64,000 bases of DNA from Rhodobacter xanthinilyticus (GCF_001856665.1 NZ_CP017781.1:310001-374000), one strand, 5' to 3'. Shown: positions 8,112 through 17,057, counted from the first letter of the stretch. Translations and numbers: made by a program. Notes: generated by a model from the sequence alone, not told the origin.

Positions 8112-10354
8112 GCGCCGCCCGCCTTCGCCTTGGTCAGATGCGCCAGCACCGCGTCGCGCGGCCCGTCGACCGCCATCTTGCCGTTTTGCAAGATCAACGT
8201 CCGCGCCGTCAGCGCGAGGATCGGCACCCGATGCGTCGCGATGATCGCGGTGCGCCCCGCGAGCCAGCTCTCCAGCCGGCTCACCAGCGTCGTCTCGAGC
8301 GTGGTGTCGAGCGCCGCCGTCGGCTCATCGAGGATCACCACCGTCGGGTCTTGCAGCCACAGCCGCGCCCAGCCGATCGATTGCCGCTGCCCGACCGAGA
8401 GCCCCTCGCCGCCGTCGCGCAGCTCGAGGTCGAGCCCGCGCGGATGGCTGCGCACGAAGGGCCCGAGCCCGGCGAAATCGAGCGCGGCATAGAGGCGCGT
8501 CTCGTCGCGTTCGAGCTGGGTGAGGTTGAGGTTGTCGCGCAAACTGCCCGAGAAGAGCCGCACATCCTGGCCGAGATAGCCCACCGCCCGGCGCAGATCG
8601 CGCGGGTGGAGCTGGCCGATATCGACCCCGTCGAGCAAGATCCGCCCGCCCTGCGGCTCATAGAGCCCGGCGAAGAGCTTGAGCAGCGTCGATTTGCCCG
8701 AGCCATTGGCGCCGAGCACCGCGACGCGCTGCCCCGCGGGGATCCGCAGCGCCGGGATATCGACCTGCGTCGCGCCGTCGGGGTCGTATTTGAAGCTGAG
8801 CTGGCGCAGCTCGTAATCGCCCGAGATCCGCTCGGCGCGCAGATAGCTGCGGCCCTCGGCCTGAACCTGATCGGCCTCGGCGATCGCGTCGAGCCCCTCG
8901 AGGGCGGCGCGCACATTCGACCAGCGCGCCAGCGTCGCGGAGAGCTGGGTGAGCGGCGCGAGCGTGCGCGAGGTCAGGATCCCGATCGCGATGATCGAGC
9001 CCACGGTGAATTCGCCATCGAAGACCTTGTAGGTGCCGATCACGACCGCCGCAATATATGTGGCCTGCTGGATCATCTGCGCCCAATAGGTGAGCGCGCC
9101 GCTGAGCTTGCGCTGCTCGGAGCTTTTCACCGCGGAAAGGGTGATCAGCTCCTCCCAGATCCGCTTGAAGCGGTCCGCGCCGCGCGCGGTCGAGACGGTT
9201 TCATGCTCGTAGATCGCCTCATGCAACAGCTTCGCCGCCCGCGCCGAGGCGCCTTGGGTCGATTGCGTCAGCGCGATCATCCGTTTTTGGAACAGAAACC
9301 CCGGGAGCACCATCAAGATCGCGCCGGCGACCAGCACCCAGACGAGATTGCCCCCGATCGAGGCGACGAGCGCGAAAAAGACGAAGATGAACGGGATATC
9401 GGCGAGCGTGCCGATCGTCGAGGCGGTGAAGAACTCGCGCACCGAGGAAAATTCGCGCATCGCCGAGAAGAGCTGCGAGGGCGAGCGCCGCCCCGGCGCG
9501 GCCTTCATGCCCAAGAGCCGCTCCATGAGCAGCCCCTGCACCGAGAGCTCGATCCGCCGCCCGGCCATGTCCATCAGCCCCGAGCGCGCGAGTTTCAGCG
9601 CCATCTCGAGCGCGAGCGCCAGAAACGCGCCAAGCGCCAGCACCCAGAGCGTGCTTTCCGATTGATGCGGGATCACCCGGTCGTAGACCTGCAGCGAGAA
9701 CATCGCCACCGCGACCGCGAGGATATTGGCGAAAAGCGAGCCGAGCGCCACCTCGGCAAAGGCGCGGCGCTGGGCGCGGAAGGCGCCCCAGAACCAATGC
9801 GCGCGATCGGCGGTGAGCGCGTGGCGTTCCTCGAGCTGTTTGAGCGAGCTGCGCGCGCGGATGATCTTGCCCGAGAAATAGGGGGCGAAATCGGCGATCT
9901 GCACCTCGGCGCGCTGATCGGGGCAGGTCTTGTCATAGACGAAAAGCGTGCCGCCCTCCTGCGCGATGACGAGGACCATCTGCCCCGAGGTCATCTGCGC
10001 GAGCGCAGGCCATTGTCCGGGGGTCAGCCGGTCGAGCTCTTCGACGGCCGCCGTCATGCCCGCCACCCGCAGCACCGCGGCGATATGTTCGGGCGCGATC
10101 TCGCCGCCCGCGGCCCCGGTCAGCGCCGCCGTCGCCTCGCCCACCGCGAGGAGCATCTGCTCGAGGATATCGGCGGCGGGCAATTCGGCGCCCAAAAGCC
10201 CCGCATAGGCCGCGGCGAGCTCGGCCCGGGCCTTGGCGCGGCCGGGCGCGCGGGGGCCCGCGGAGGCGGTCGGCGTGGGTCTCGGCGGCGCACCATCAGC
10301 CACCCCGCTGACGCGGGCTGCGTTGATGTCAAACGCCAAAATCCGCTCCGCCAA
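8108..10354 (-). CDS. Type I secretion ABC exporter (LapB/PrsD-like, permease-ATPase)
   Basis: A 748-residue fused exporter. Residues 1-165 form a low-complexity extension and a degenerate C39-peptidase-like domain without a recognisable catalytic Cys/His pair, as in exporters of RTX proteins and large adhesins. Residues 200-480 are the six-helix membrane domain. The ATPase follows: Walker A GANGSGKST near 548, signature LSVGQRQ near 645 and Walker B VVILDEPTAALD near 665. The start is a TTG at 10354, preceded by AAGG, and lies 14 nt after the TolC-like stop; no in-frame ATG lies upstream. The cargo is probably the adhesin heading the operon. Confidence 0.92.
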   Translation of the reverse strand: MAERILAFDINAARVSGVADGAPPRPTPTASAGPRAPGRAKARAELAAAYAGLLGAELPAADILEQMLLAVGEATAALTGAAGGEIAPEHIAAVLRVAGMTAAVEELDRLTPGQWPALAQMTSGQMVLVIAQEGGTLFVYDKTCPDQRAEVQIADFAPYFSGKIIRARSSLKQLEERHALTADRAHWFWGAFRAQRRAFAEVALGSLFANILAVAVAMFSLQVYDRVIPHQSESTLWVLALGAFLALALEMALKLARSGLMDMAGRRIELSVQGLLMERLLGMKAAPGRRSPSQLFSAMREFSSVREFFTASTIGTLADIPFIFVFFALVASIGGNLVWVLVAGAILMVLPGFLFQKRMIALTQSTQGASARAAKLLHEAIYEHETVSTARGADRFKRIWEELITLSAVKSSEQRKLSGALTYWAQMIQQATYIAAVVIGTYKVFDGEFTVGSIIAIGILTSRTLAPLTQLSATLARWSNVRAALEGLDAIAEADQVQAEGRSYLRAERISGDYELRQLSFKYDPDGATQVDIPALRIPAGQRVAVLGANGSGKSTLLKLFAGLYEPQGGRILLDGVDIGQLHPRDLRRAVGYLGQDVRLFSGSLRDNLNLTQLERDETRLYAALDFAGLGPFVRSHPRGLDLELRDGGEGLSVGQRQSIGWARLWLQDPTVVILDEPTAALDTTLETTLVSRLESWLAGRTAIIATHRVPILALTARTLILQNGKMAVDGPRDAVLAHLTKAKAGGA

Positions 10355-10368
10355 CCCCCAAGACCTTG

Positions 10369-11706
10369 TTAAATGCTGCTACCGTCCACCAATATCCCGT
10401 ATTCGCGCGCGATTTCCAGCTCTATCAGCGCGATGTCATATTTGAGCCCGGTCTGGGCATGGGCCATGTTGGCGTAGTTTTCATACATGGTCACGAGCTC
10501 CATCAGCGTGCGCCCGCCCATCCGATATTGCTCGGTGAACATCTCGAGCGCATCGGCGGTTTCGGCCACCACCGCCCCGTCGCGCGCCTCTTTCGCAACC
10601 AGCGCCTCGCGCCGCGCCCGCAGCGCGGTCAGGCTCTGCTCCGCCTCCTGACGCGCGCGCTCGACCCGTGCGCCTGCGGCCTCCTCGGTCGCCTTGAGCG
10701 CCGCGATCGTGTCCTTGGTGCCAAAGCCCCAAAGCCCGCTCGTGCCGAGGCTGAGCCCAAGGTCGGGCTTGCCGCGCCCGGCCGTCGCCACCCCGGTCAA
10801 CCCGGGCAGGAGCGCGGCCTGCTCCATCTTCGCCTGGGCGATGGTGCGCGCCTTCTCGCCCTCGGCCTCCTTCACCGCGAGCGCCTCGGGCAGCGCCCCC
10901 GGCAAAGCCACCGCGCCCAGGCCCGCCAGCGCCACCGGCGCCCCGGTCATCGCGCCAAGCTGCGCCTCGGCGGTCGCGGCGGCGTCGCGGTCGGCCGCCG
11001 CCGTCGCCTGCATCTCGGCGAGCTTTTGCGCCAGAACCCGCGCCTCGGTCATATCCGAGATCCCGCCCGCGACCCGCTCGCGCATGATCGCCTCATAGGC
11101 GCCGATCTTCGCCGCCGAGCGCGCCGCCACCGCGCCCTGATCGCGCGCCTTCAGCGCCGTGACGTAGTATTTCAGCCCGTCATAAACGGTATCGTTGAGC
11201 TCGCGCGAGAGCGTCACCGCCGCCACCTCGACATCGGCGGCCGCGAAATCGCGCTCGGCCTTCTTCGCGCCATTGTCGAAGAACACCTGCTCCATCACCA
11301 GCTGCGTCGCCAGATCGCCCAGCGAGGTCAGGCTCACGCTCGGCCCGATCTGCGGCAGCCAGTTCTTCGCCTTGGCCTTCGCGGTCAGCCGCGCGACCCG
11401 CAGTTCCGATTGCGCGGAGCCCCTGGAATTCGTCAGCACCGCCTGCGCGACGGCGCCATACCCCCCGCCCGCAACCGCTGAGCGCCGCCCCGCCAGATCG
11501 GCGATGATCAGCGAGGTTTGCGCCGTGGTGCCCGGCTTGCCCGGGGTCAGCGCGCCCGGCTCGGAGGCGCTGAACGGCGAGCGGCCGGTCGGAAAGGGGG
11601 TTCCCTCGATACATCCCGCCAGGCTCGCCAAGGCGCCCACCAAGGTGAGCGCCCGGGCCGTTTGCCTGGCCCGGGAAAGCGGCGCGGGGCGGCTTTTCCG
11701 GGTCAT
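10369..11706 (-). CDS. TolC-like outer-membrane efflux lipoprotein
   Basis: A 445-residue TolC-family channel subunit. It begins with a lipoprotein signal whose lipobox ends LASLAGC (Cys32). Two long alanine-rich helical halves follow, with paired repeats such as ARVLAQKLAEMQ and EMFTEQYRMGGRT, the latter matching the QYxxGxxTLxELL signature of TolC proteins. I prefer the ATG at 11706 over a GTG nine bases upstream because GAGG lies about 8 nt ahead of it. It follows the adhesin stop by 10 nt and precedes the exporter, consistent with one T1SS operon. Confidence 0.88.
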   Translation of the reverse strand: MTRKSRPAPLSRARQTARALTLVGALASLAGCIEGTPFPTGRSPFSASEPGALTPGKPGTTAQTSLIIADLAGRRSAVAGGGYGAVAQAVLTNSRGSAQSELRVARLTAKAKAKNWLPQIGPSVSLTSLGDLATQLVMEQVFFDNGAKKAERDFAAADVEVAAVTLSRELNDTVYDGLKYYVTALKARDQGAVAARSAAKIGAYEAIMRERVAGGISDMTEARVLAQKLAEMQATAAADRDAAATAEAQLGAMTGAPVALAGLGAVALPGALPEALAVKEAEGEKARTIAQAKMEQAALLPGLTGVATAGRGKPDLGLSLGTSGLWGFGTKDTIAALKATEEAAGARVERARQEAEQSLTALRARREALVAKEARDGAVVAETADALEMFTEQYRMGGRTLMELVTMYENYANMAHAQTGLKYDIALIELEIAREYGILVDGSSI

Positions 11707-11716
11707 GATCCCCACC

Positions 11717-14700
11717 TCAGATCGTCTGGGTGGTGATCAGATCGTCGATGACCAGGCTCGCCCCGTCATCGCCCAGCGTGTAGACGCTGTAGGTATGGCC
11801 GCCGATCACCGTATCGAGCCCGCTGTCCTGCGCCCCGATCGCGGTCACATGATCCGCCGCATCCCCCTGAATGATCAGGGTATTATCCGGCCCGGTCAGC
11901 TCGATGAGCTGCGCCTCGGTGATCGTGAGCTGCGCCTGCGGGGCGAAGCTCAGGTCGATCGTGCCGAAATCGAACTCGGTCAGCCCGGTGCGCTCGAGAT
12001 CGACCGTCACCGCGGCGGTGTTGTCCACCACCAGAAGCGTCGAGGTCTCGTTGCCGGCGCCATCGGTATCCGAGACGACGAGATAGGAGCCATTCGGCAC
12101 CGTCTCGTAGAAGTCATAGGCGCCGTAGCCCGCGTTCGAGTTGATGTAATGGCTCTCCTCGATCGCATCGACCGTGCCGTTCGCGGCGACCGCCGAAATC
12201 TCATAGGCCCCCTCGCCGACATCGGTGCGGATCCCCAGAAGCGCCCCGGTATCGCGGGTGAAGGCGATGATATCGGGCGAGTCGGGCGCGACGAGATCAT
12301 AGGAGAAATCGCCCGTGGCCGAGGCCGTGTTGCCGTAAAGGTCGGTGGCGTTGACCGAATAGGTCATCGTGCCGGCGGTGCCGGTCAGGTCGCCGCCGTG
12401 GAAGGTCACCGCCCATTGGCCGTTCGCCCCCGCCGTCGCCGTGCCGGTCGCGCCGCTTGCGAGCGTCACGACCACGGTCGCGCCGGGCTCGACCGTGCCG
12501 GTCAGCACAAAGCCCTGCGCCGCTTCCTGCGCGTTGACCACATCATCGCCCGAAACCGTGGCGGAGGGCACGAAATTGGTCACCACCGTGTCGAAATTGA
12601 CGGTGCTCGATTGCGTCGCTGTATTGCCGAGCGCGTCCGTCGCGGTGACCTTGAGCGCGACGTTCGAGACCTCGTTCGCGGGCAATTGCGCCGCCGGGAT
12701 CGTCGCGCTCCAGCTGCCATCGGCCGCCACCTTCGCCGCCACCGCCGCGCCGTTGCCGATCTGGACCATCACGCTCGAGCCCGCCTCGACGGTGCCCGTC
12801 ACGACAAGCCCGCCCGCCGCCTCCGCCGCGTTGACCACGCCATCGGCCTTGATCGCGTTCGGCGTCGCGGTGGCGTGGGTGAGGTCGGTGACCTCGGTAT
12901 CGACGGCGACCACATGGCTCGCGGTGGCGGTGTTGCCCGCCAGATCGGTCGCCACCACCGTCGCCGTGGAGCTGTAGGTGCCCGCGGGCACCTCGGCGGC
13001 GGTGAAGGTCGCGCTCCAGGCGCCATCGGTGCCCGCGGTCACGGTATGGGTCGTGCCCTCGAAGGTCACCGCCACGCTCGCGCCCGCCTCGGCGGTGCCG
13101 CTGAGCACCACGCCGGCCTGCGCCTCGGCGCCGCTGATCTTGTTATCGCCGGCCTGGGTGGCGTTGAAGGCCACCGAGGTTTCGCTGTCGACCACAACAT
13201 CTCGGGTCGCGCTGGCGGTGTTACCATAGATATCGGTGGCCGAAACCGTCGCGGTATAGCTGCCGGTGGTCAGGCCGGTGCCCGAGAAATCCGCGCTCCA
13301 GGTGCCGTTCGCGGCGACCGTGGCCGTCACCGTCGCCCCGCCCAGCGTCACCAGAACGCTCGAACCGGGCTCCGAGGTGCCGGTCAGCGTGAAGCCCGAG
13401 GCCGCCTCGGCGGCGTTCACGACCCCGTCCGCCGTCACCGGGGTGAGGTCGAAGGCAACCTGCGCCTCGGTGTCGATGGTGATCGCATAGCTCGCGCTCG
13501 AGGCGTTCTCGGCCGGGTCGATCGTGGTCGCGGTGATCGTCGTGGCATAGCTCCCCGAGGGCAGCTCGCCCGGCGCATAGCTCACCGACCAGGTGCCATC
13601 GGTATCCACCGTCGCCTGATGGGTCACGCCCTCGAGCGTCACCGCCAGAACCGCGCCCGGGATCGAGGTGCCCGAAACCACGACATTGCCCGCGATCTCG
13701 ACCGCGTTGACGACATTATCGCCCGCAACCGTGTCGAAATCGATCGCGTTCGGCACGGTGTCGACGATCAGCGTATCGGTGATCGTGGTCACATTGCCGT
13801 TCACATCGGTCGAGGTGACGGTCATCTCGGCGCTGTATTCGCCCGGCGGGAGCTGATCGGTGGTGAAGGTCACGCTCCAGCTGCCATCGGCCGCAACCGT
13901 GGTCGACTGGCTCTCGCCCGAGACCTCGACGGTAACCGCAGCGCCCGGCTCGCCCGAGCCGGCCACGGTGATACCGTCTTGATATTCCTCAAGGTTTTCG
14001 ATGTCGCCGGTCGATTCCGCGCCCTCGGTGATCGCCACCGGCGGCGGCGTCATGTCGATCAGGAAATCCGGCCCGTCGAGCTCATAGAGCGTGCCATCGG
14101 GCGCGGTCACGAAGACCGTCGAGGTATAATCGCCGTCGGCGGGCAGGGTGGTGCCCTCGAAGGAGACCTCCCAGGTGCCGTCCGCGCCGACCGTGGTCTC
14201 GGCCGTCTGGCCGCCAAGCAGCACGACAACGGTCGACCCCGCCTCGCCGGTGCCCGAGACCGTCGCGCTCGGGTTTTCGGTGTTGGTGGTCAGGGTGTCA
14301 TGGGCATCGGGGTTGTTGACAGTCGGCACGATGGGGCCACCATCGCCATCACCATCGCCATCGCCATCGCCATCGCCATCGCCATCGCCATCGCCATCGC
14401 CATCGCCATCGCCATCGCCATCGCCATCGCCATCGCCATCGCCATCGCCATCGCCATCGCCATCGCCATCGCCATCGCCATCGCCATCGCCGCCGCCATC
14501 GCCGTCACCGTCGCCATCGCCGCCGCCATCGCCGCCGCCATCGCCGTCGCCGTCGCCATCGCCGCCGCCATCGCCGTCACCGTCGCCATCGCCGTCGCCG
14601 CCGCCGTCGCCGCCGCCGTCGCCGCCGCCGTCGCCATCGCCGCCGCCATCGCCGCCGCCATCGCCGCCGCCATCACCGCCGCCATCGCCGTCGCCGTCGC

Positions 14701-15187
14701 CATCGCCGTCGCCATCGCCGTCGCCATCGCCGTCGCCGTCGCCATCGCCGCCGCCATCGCCGCCGCCATCGCCGCCGCCGCCATCGGTCGGATCGGTGCG
14801 CGTGGTATCATCGCCGCCGCCCGCCAGCAGCCCGAGGCCGACAAGCCCCGCCCCCGCCGCGACCCCGGCCGTGCCGAGCCCGCCCAGAACCGCCGGCGCA
14901 AAGGCGGCCATCCCGGTCGTGTCGTCATCCACCGCGCCCGCCAGCAGATCCTCGCCCTCATAGAAGGCCAGCTGATCGTTCAGGCTCCATTTTCCCAGAA
15001 GCTCCGGGGCGCCATATTCCGCGAAAATCACCCCGTCGCCGGTCTCTTCGAGGGTCACCGGCGTGATTTCCCCGTCGGCCGAGATGAACAGCCGGTTCTC
15101 AACCCCGGCGGGCGCGTCAAAAAAGCCCGCAAGCGTGATCGTCCGACCATCGACGAGCACGATCTGAAGATCCTCGCCGTCATGCAC
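11717..15187 (-). CDS. BapA-type Ig-repeat adhesin, open reading frame downstream of an in-frame amber
   Basis: A 1156-codon frame, type I secretion cargo by context. It contains the end of a BapA-prefix-like domain, a glycine/alanine-rich segment, a long Asp-Gly linker encoded by a hexanucleotide repeat (14338-14785), then seven Ig-like repeats each opening with a motif like GFTLTGTSEPG and carrying an xADGTW turn. The C-terminal segment (LTITEAQLIEL, then YTLGDDGASLVIDD) resembles secretion ends of BapA/LapA-like proteins. It probably mediates surface or cell-cell adhesion. The apparent start at 15187 is a GTG without a ribosome site; the natural start is the ATG at 15337, but TAG at 15247-15245 interrupts it. 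Expression of this half is therefore doubtful, and the gene may be a pseudogene. Confidence 0.75.
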   Translation of the reverse strand: MHDGEDLQIVLVDGRTITLAGFFDAPAGVENRLFISADGEITPVTLEETGDGVIFAEYGAPELLGKWSLNDQLAFYEGEDLLAGAVDDDTTGMAAFAPAVLGGLGTAGVAAGAGLVGLGLLAGGGDDTTRTDPTDGGGGDGGGDGGGDGDGDGDGDGDGDGDGDGDGDGGGDGGGDGGGDGGGDGDGGGDGGGDGGGDGDGDGDGDGGGDGDGDGDGGGDGGGDGDGDGDGGGDGDGDGDGDGDGDGDGDGDGDGDGDGDGDGDGDGDGDGDGDGDGDGDGDGGPIVPTVNNPDAHDTLTTNTENPSATVSGTGEAGSTVVVLLGGQTAETTVGADGTWEVSFEGTTLPADGDYTSTVFVTAPDGTLYELDGPDFLIDMTPPPVAITEGAESTGDIENLEEYQDGITVAGSGEPGAAVTVEVSGESQSTTVAADGSWSVTFTTDQLPPGEYSAEMTVTSTDVNGNVTTITDTLIVDTVPNAIDFDTVAGDNVVNAVEIAGNVVVSGTSIPGAVLAVTLEGVTHQATVDTDGTWSVSYAPGELPSGSYATTITATTIDPAENASSASYAITIDTEAQVAFDLTPVTADGVVNAAEAASGFTLTGTSEPGSSVLVTLGGATVTATVAANGTWSADFSGTGLTTGSYTATVSATDIYGNTASATRDVVVDSETSVAFNATQAGDNKISGAEAQAGVVLSGTAEAGASVAVTFEGTTHTVTAGTDGAWSATFTAAEVPAGTYSSTATVVATDLAGNTATASHVVAVDTEVTDLTHATATPNAIKADGVVNAAEAAGGLVVTGTVEAGSSVMVQIGNGAAVAAKVAADGSWSATIPAAQLPANEVSNVALKVTATDALGNTATQSSTVNFDTVVTNFVPSATVSGDDVVNAQEAAQGFVLTGTVEPGATVVVTLASGATGTATAGANGQWAVTFHGGDLTGTAGTMTYSVNATDLYGNTASATGDFSYDLVAPDSPDIIAFTRDTGALLGIRTDVGEGAYEISAVAANGTVDAIEESHYINSNAGYGAYDFYETVPNGSYLVVSDTDGAGNETSTLLVVDNTAAVTVDLERTGLTEFDFGTIDLSFAPQAQLTITEAQLIELTGPDNTLIIQGDAADHVTAIGAQDSGLDTVIGGHTYSVYTLGDDGASLVIDDLITTQTI
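14338..14785. repeat. Hexanucleotide tandem repeat encoding the Asp-Gly linker
   Basis: About 450 bp of CATCGC-type hexamers on the plus strand. The stretch 14353-14490 is 23 perfect units; the rest is degenerate (CGCCGC, CGTCGC, CACCGC). On the coding strand it gives Asp-Gly and Gly-Gly dipeptides. Unit gain or loss keeps the frame, so the linker length can vary without inactivation. Confidence 0.95.
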
Positions 15188-15244
15188 ATATTTGAGAATG
15201 CTGGTTTTTCTCAGATTGAGAGAAATGTTGTCGCCGGCCCCGAC

Positions 15245-15337
15245 CTAGATGAAATCGCTCGCGCCATCCCCGGAAACCACCCCACGCGACACGCCGCCCA
15301 TGACATCACGGACGGCAAAGTCAACCGACTTTACCAT
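15245..15337 (-). pseudogene. Detached N-terminal segment of the adhesin, closed by an amber codon
   Basis: The ATG at 15337 has a GGAG ribosome site 7 nt upstream and encodes 30 codons beginning MVKSVDFAVRDVMGGVSRG and ending GDGASDFI, then TAG at 15247-15245. Directly after, in the same frame, come VGAGDNISLNLR and the rest of the adhesin. This matches the continuous BapA-prefix pattern DFIxVGAGDxISLNL, in which a Gln-type codon is expected at the stop. A single CAG-to-TAG change would explain it. A sequencing error cannot be excluded. Confidence 0.75.
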
Positions 15338-15353
15338 ACTACTACTCCGCCTC

Positions 15354-15380
15354 AAAAAAACGCCGGACTCTACGGTCGGC
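15354..15380 (-). promoter_or_regulatory. Terminator-like hairpin in the adhesin leader
   Basis: Read on the minus strand, GCCGAC, loop CGTAGA and GTCCGGC form a six-pair stem with one bulge, followed after a C and G by seven Ts. It sits about 17-43 nt upstream of the adhesin ATG at 15337, after an AT-rich stretch (15400-15445) that could hold the promoter. It may be an attenuator or a weak terminator. The stem is short, so confidence is low. Confidence 0.3.
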
Positions 15381-15500
15381 TTTAACTGCTACTTCTGGGG
15401 ATAACTGAAATTACCCCCTAATTCTAGATGTTTTATTAACCATTTCGCCCAATATTGGTGCTCGGCGCTAAATCTGGGCGCGGCGTGGCGCGAGTGTGAC

Positions 15501-15944
15501 CTATTTGCCAGAGAAAACCCAAGCGAGGTAGGCGCGGTCGCCCGCGTTGCCCAAAAGCTCGGCCGCCTCCGCCGGCGCCATCCAGACCGCGCTGTGCCCC
15601 GGCTCGCTCGGCGGCCCGAGCCGCAGCACCGGCCGCGCGACGTAGATCGTGCAGAGCTTCTCGGCCCAAATGTCGTATTCGGGCATATAGGTGAAGCGCC
15701 GATAGGCGCCGATCCGCTGCGGCGGCGCGATCCGCCAGCCGGTCTCCTCGTAAACCTCGCGATGCAGCGCCGCGATCGGGTGCTCGCCCGGGTCGATCCC
15801 GCCGCCGGGCAGCTGATATTCCGGCACCGGCCGCGCCTGATGGGTGACGAGCACCTCGCCGCCGCGCACCAGCACGGCATAGACCCCGGGCCGCCGCTTA
15901 TAGGCGCGCTCACGCACAATCGCCTCGCCAAATCTGCGGATCAT
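15501..15944 (-). CDS. NUDIX hydrolase
   Basis: A 147-residue cytoplasmic NUDIX pyrophosphohydrolase. The Nudix box reads GGGIDPGEHP, then AALHREVYEETGW, with the REVYEE metal-binding core intact. A QLPGGG segment precedes it and an N-terminal YKRRPGVYAVL strand begins the fold. The substrate cannot be read from sequence; nucleotide or nucleotide-sugar diphosphates are usual. It is divergent from hslO across a 96-bp spacer and tail-on to the adhesin promoter region. Confidence 0.88.
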   Translation of the reverse strand: MIRRFGEAIVRERAYKRRPGVYAVLVRGGEVLVTHQARPVPEYQLPGGGIDPGEHPIAALHREVYEETGWRIAPPQRIGAYRRFTYMPEYDIWAEKLCTIYVARPVLRLGPPSEPGHSAVWMAPAEAAELLGNAGDRAYLAWVFSGK

Positions 15945-15960
15945 CCCGGCCTCCTCGCCC

Positions 15961-15990
15961 CTTGGGTCTTTCGGTTGCCCTGCCTATATA
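15961..15990 (+). promoter_or_regulatory. hslO: Candidate heat-shock (RpoH-type) promoter for hslO
   Basis: CTTG at 15961-15964, an 18-nt spacer, then CCTATATAGG at 15983-15992, matching the alphaproteobacterial RpoH consensus CTTG-N17/18-CYTATNTNNG. The same bases read TTGGGT-N17-TATATA for the housekeeping sigma, so dual use is possible. The downstream gene is a redox and heat chaperone, which favours RpoH. Confidence 0.5.
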
Positions 15991-16040
15991 GGCGCGGTAT
16001 GCCAGCCTTCGGGCTGATGGAAAACCCCCAAGGAAACCGA

Positions 16041-17057
16041 ATGACCACGCTTTCGCAAATCGCCTGGGACGATACCGTCCTGCCGTTTCAGCTCGACCGC
16101 TCCGATGTGCGCGGCCGCGTTGCCCGGCTCGACGGCGTTCTGGAGAAAGTCCTCGCCCAACATAACTACCCGCCGATCGTCGAGGCGCTGGTGGCGGAGG
16201 TGGCGCTGCTCACCGCGCTGATCGGCCAGACGATCAAGCTGCGCTGGAAGCTCTCGCTGCAGATCCGCGGCAAGGGGCCGATCCGCATCCTCGCGACCGA
16301 TTATTACGGCCCGACCGACGACGGCCAACCCGCCCGCATCCGCGGCTGGGCGAGCTTCGACGCCGAGCGGCTCGACCCGGAGGCCGATCCGTTCAGCCAG
16401 ATCGGCGAGGGCTATTTCGCGATCCTGATCGATCAGGGCGAGGGGACGCTGCCCTATCAAGGCATCACGCCGCTCGCCGGAGGCTCGCTTTCCGCCTGTG
16501 CAGAGACGTATTTCGCCCAATCCGAGCAGCTTCCGACCCGCTTTGCCCTCTCCTACGGGCGCACCACCTTGCCCGGCCAGCCGGAGCGCTGGCGCGCCGG
16601 TGGCGTGATGATCCAGGTGATGCCGAAGGCTTCGCCCTTCGCCGCCAAGGAGGGGTCGGGCGAGGCCGGGCTCTTGCAGCATGGCGATATCCTCGAGGGC
16701 GATGAGGAGGAAAACTGGGGCCGGGTGAACCACCTGCTCGGCACCGTCGAGGAGCTCGAGCTGATCGGCCCGACCGTGCAGCCCACCGAGCTGCTCGTCC
16801 GCCTCTTCCATGAGGAAGCGCCGCGCGTGTTTGACCCGCAGCGGGTCGAATTCGGCTGCACCTGCTCGGAGGACCGGGTGCGCGGCACGCTCTCGATCTA
16901 CTCGGCCAAGGATATCGGCCATATGACCACCGAAGATGGCAAGGTCACCGCCGATTGCCAGTTCTGCGGCGCGCATTACGAGTTCGACCCGAAGAGCCTC
17001 GGCTTCGAGGCGGTGGTGAACCCCGACGGCAGCGCCAGGGAGCCCGCCGATGAGTGA
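16041..17057 (+). CDS. hslO: Redox-regulated chaperone Hsp33
   Basis: A 338-residue holdase that is activated when oxidative stress plus heat releases its zinc. The C-terminal zinc site is complete: CxC at Cys273/275 (FGCTCSEDR) and CxxC at Cys306/309 (CQFCGAHY). The ATG at 16041 is preceded by AAGGAAA; an upstream in-frame ATG near 15999 lacks a ribosome site and would overlap the promoter. A heat-shock-like promoter lies at 15961. The gene overlaps the following NUDIX gene by 8 nt and likely forms hslO-NUDIX-cca. Confidence 0.95.
   Translation: MTTLSQIAWDDTVLPFQLDRSDVRGRVARLDGVLEKVLAQHNYPPIVEALVAEVALLTALIGQTIKLRWKLSLQIRGKGPIRILATDYYGPTDDGQPARIRGWASFDAERLDPEADPFSQIGEGYFAILIDQGEGTLPYQGITPLAGGSLSACAETYFAQSEQLPTRFALSYGRTTLPGQPERWRAGGVMIQVMPKASPFAAKEGSGEAGLLQHGDILEGDEEENWGRVNHLLGTVEELELIGPTVQPTELLVRLFHEEAPRVFDPQRVEFGCTCSEDRVRGTLSIYSAKDIGHMTTEDGKVTADCQFCGAHYEFDPKSLGFEAVVNPDGSAREPADE

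Noticed and set aside
14338-14785. The hexamer array as a possible CRISPR
   Set aside because: Units are 6 bp without spacers and encode a continuous Asp-Gly linker; no Cas genes are near.
11195-15385. A 1396-codon plus-strand frame opposite the adhesin and TolC-like genes
   Set aside because: It translates the complement of repeats (runs of Ile-Ala) and has no family features; it is a mirror of the real genes.
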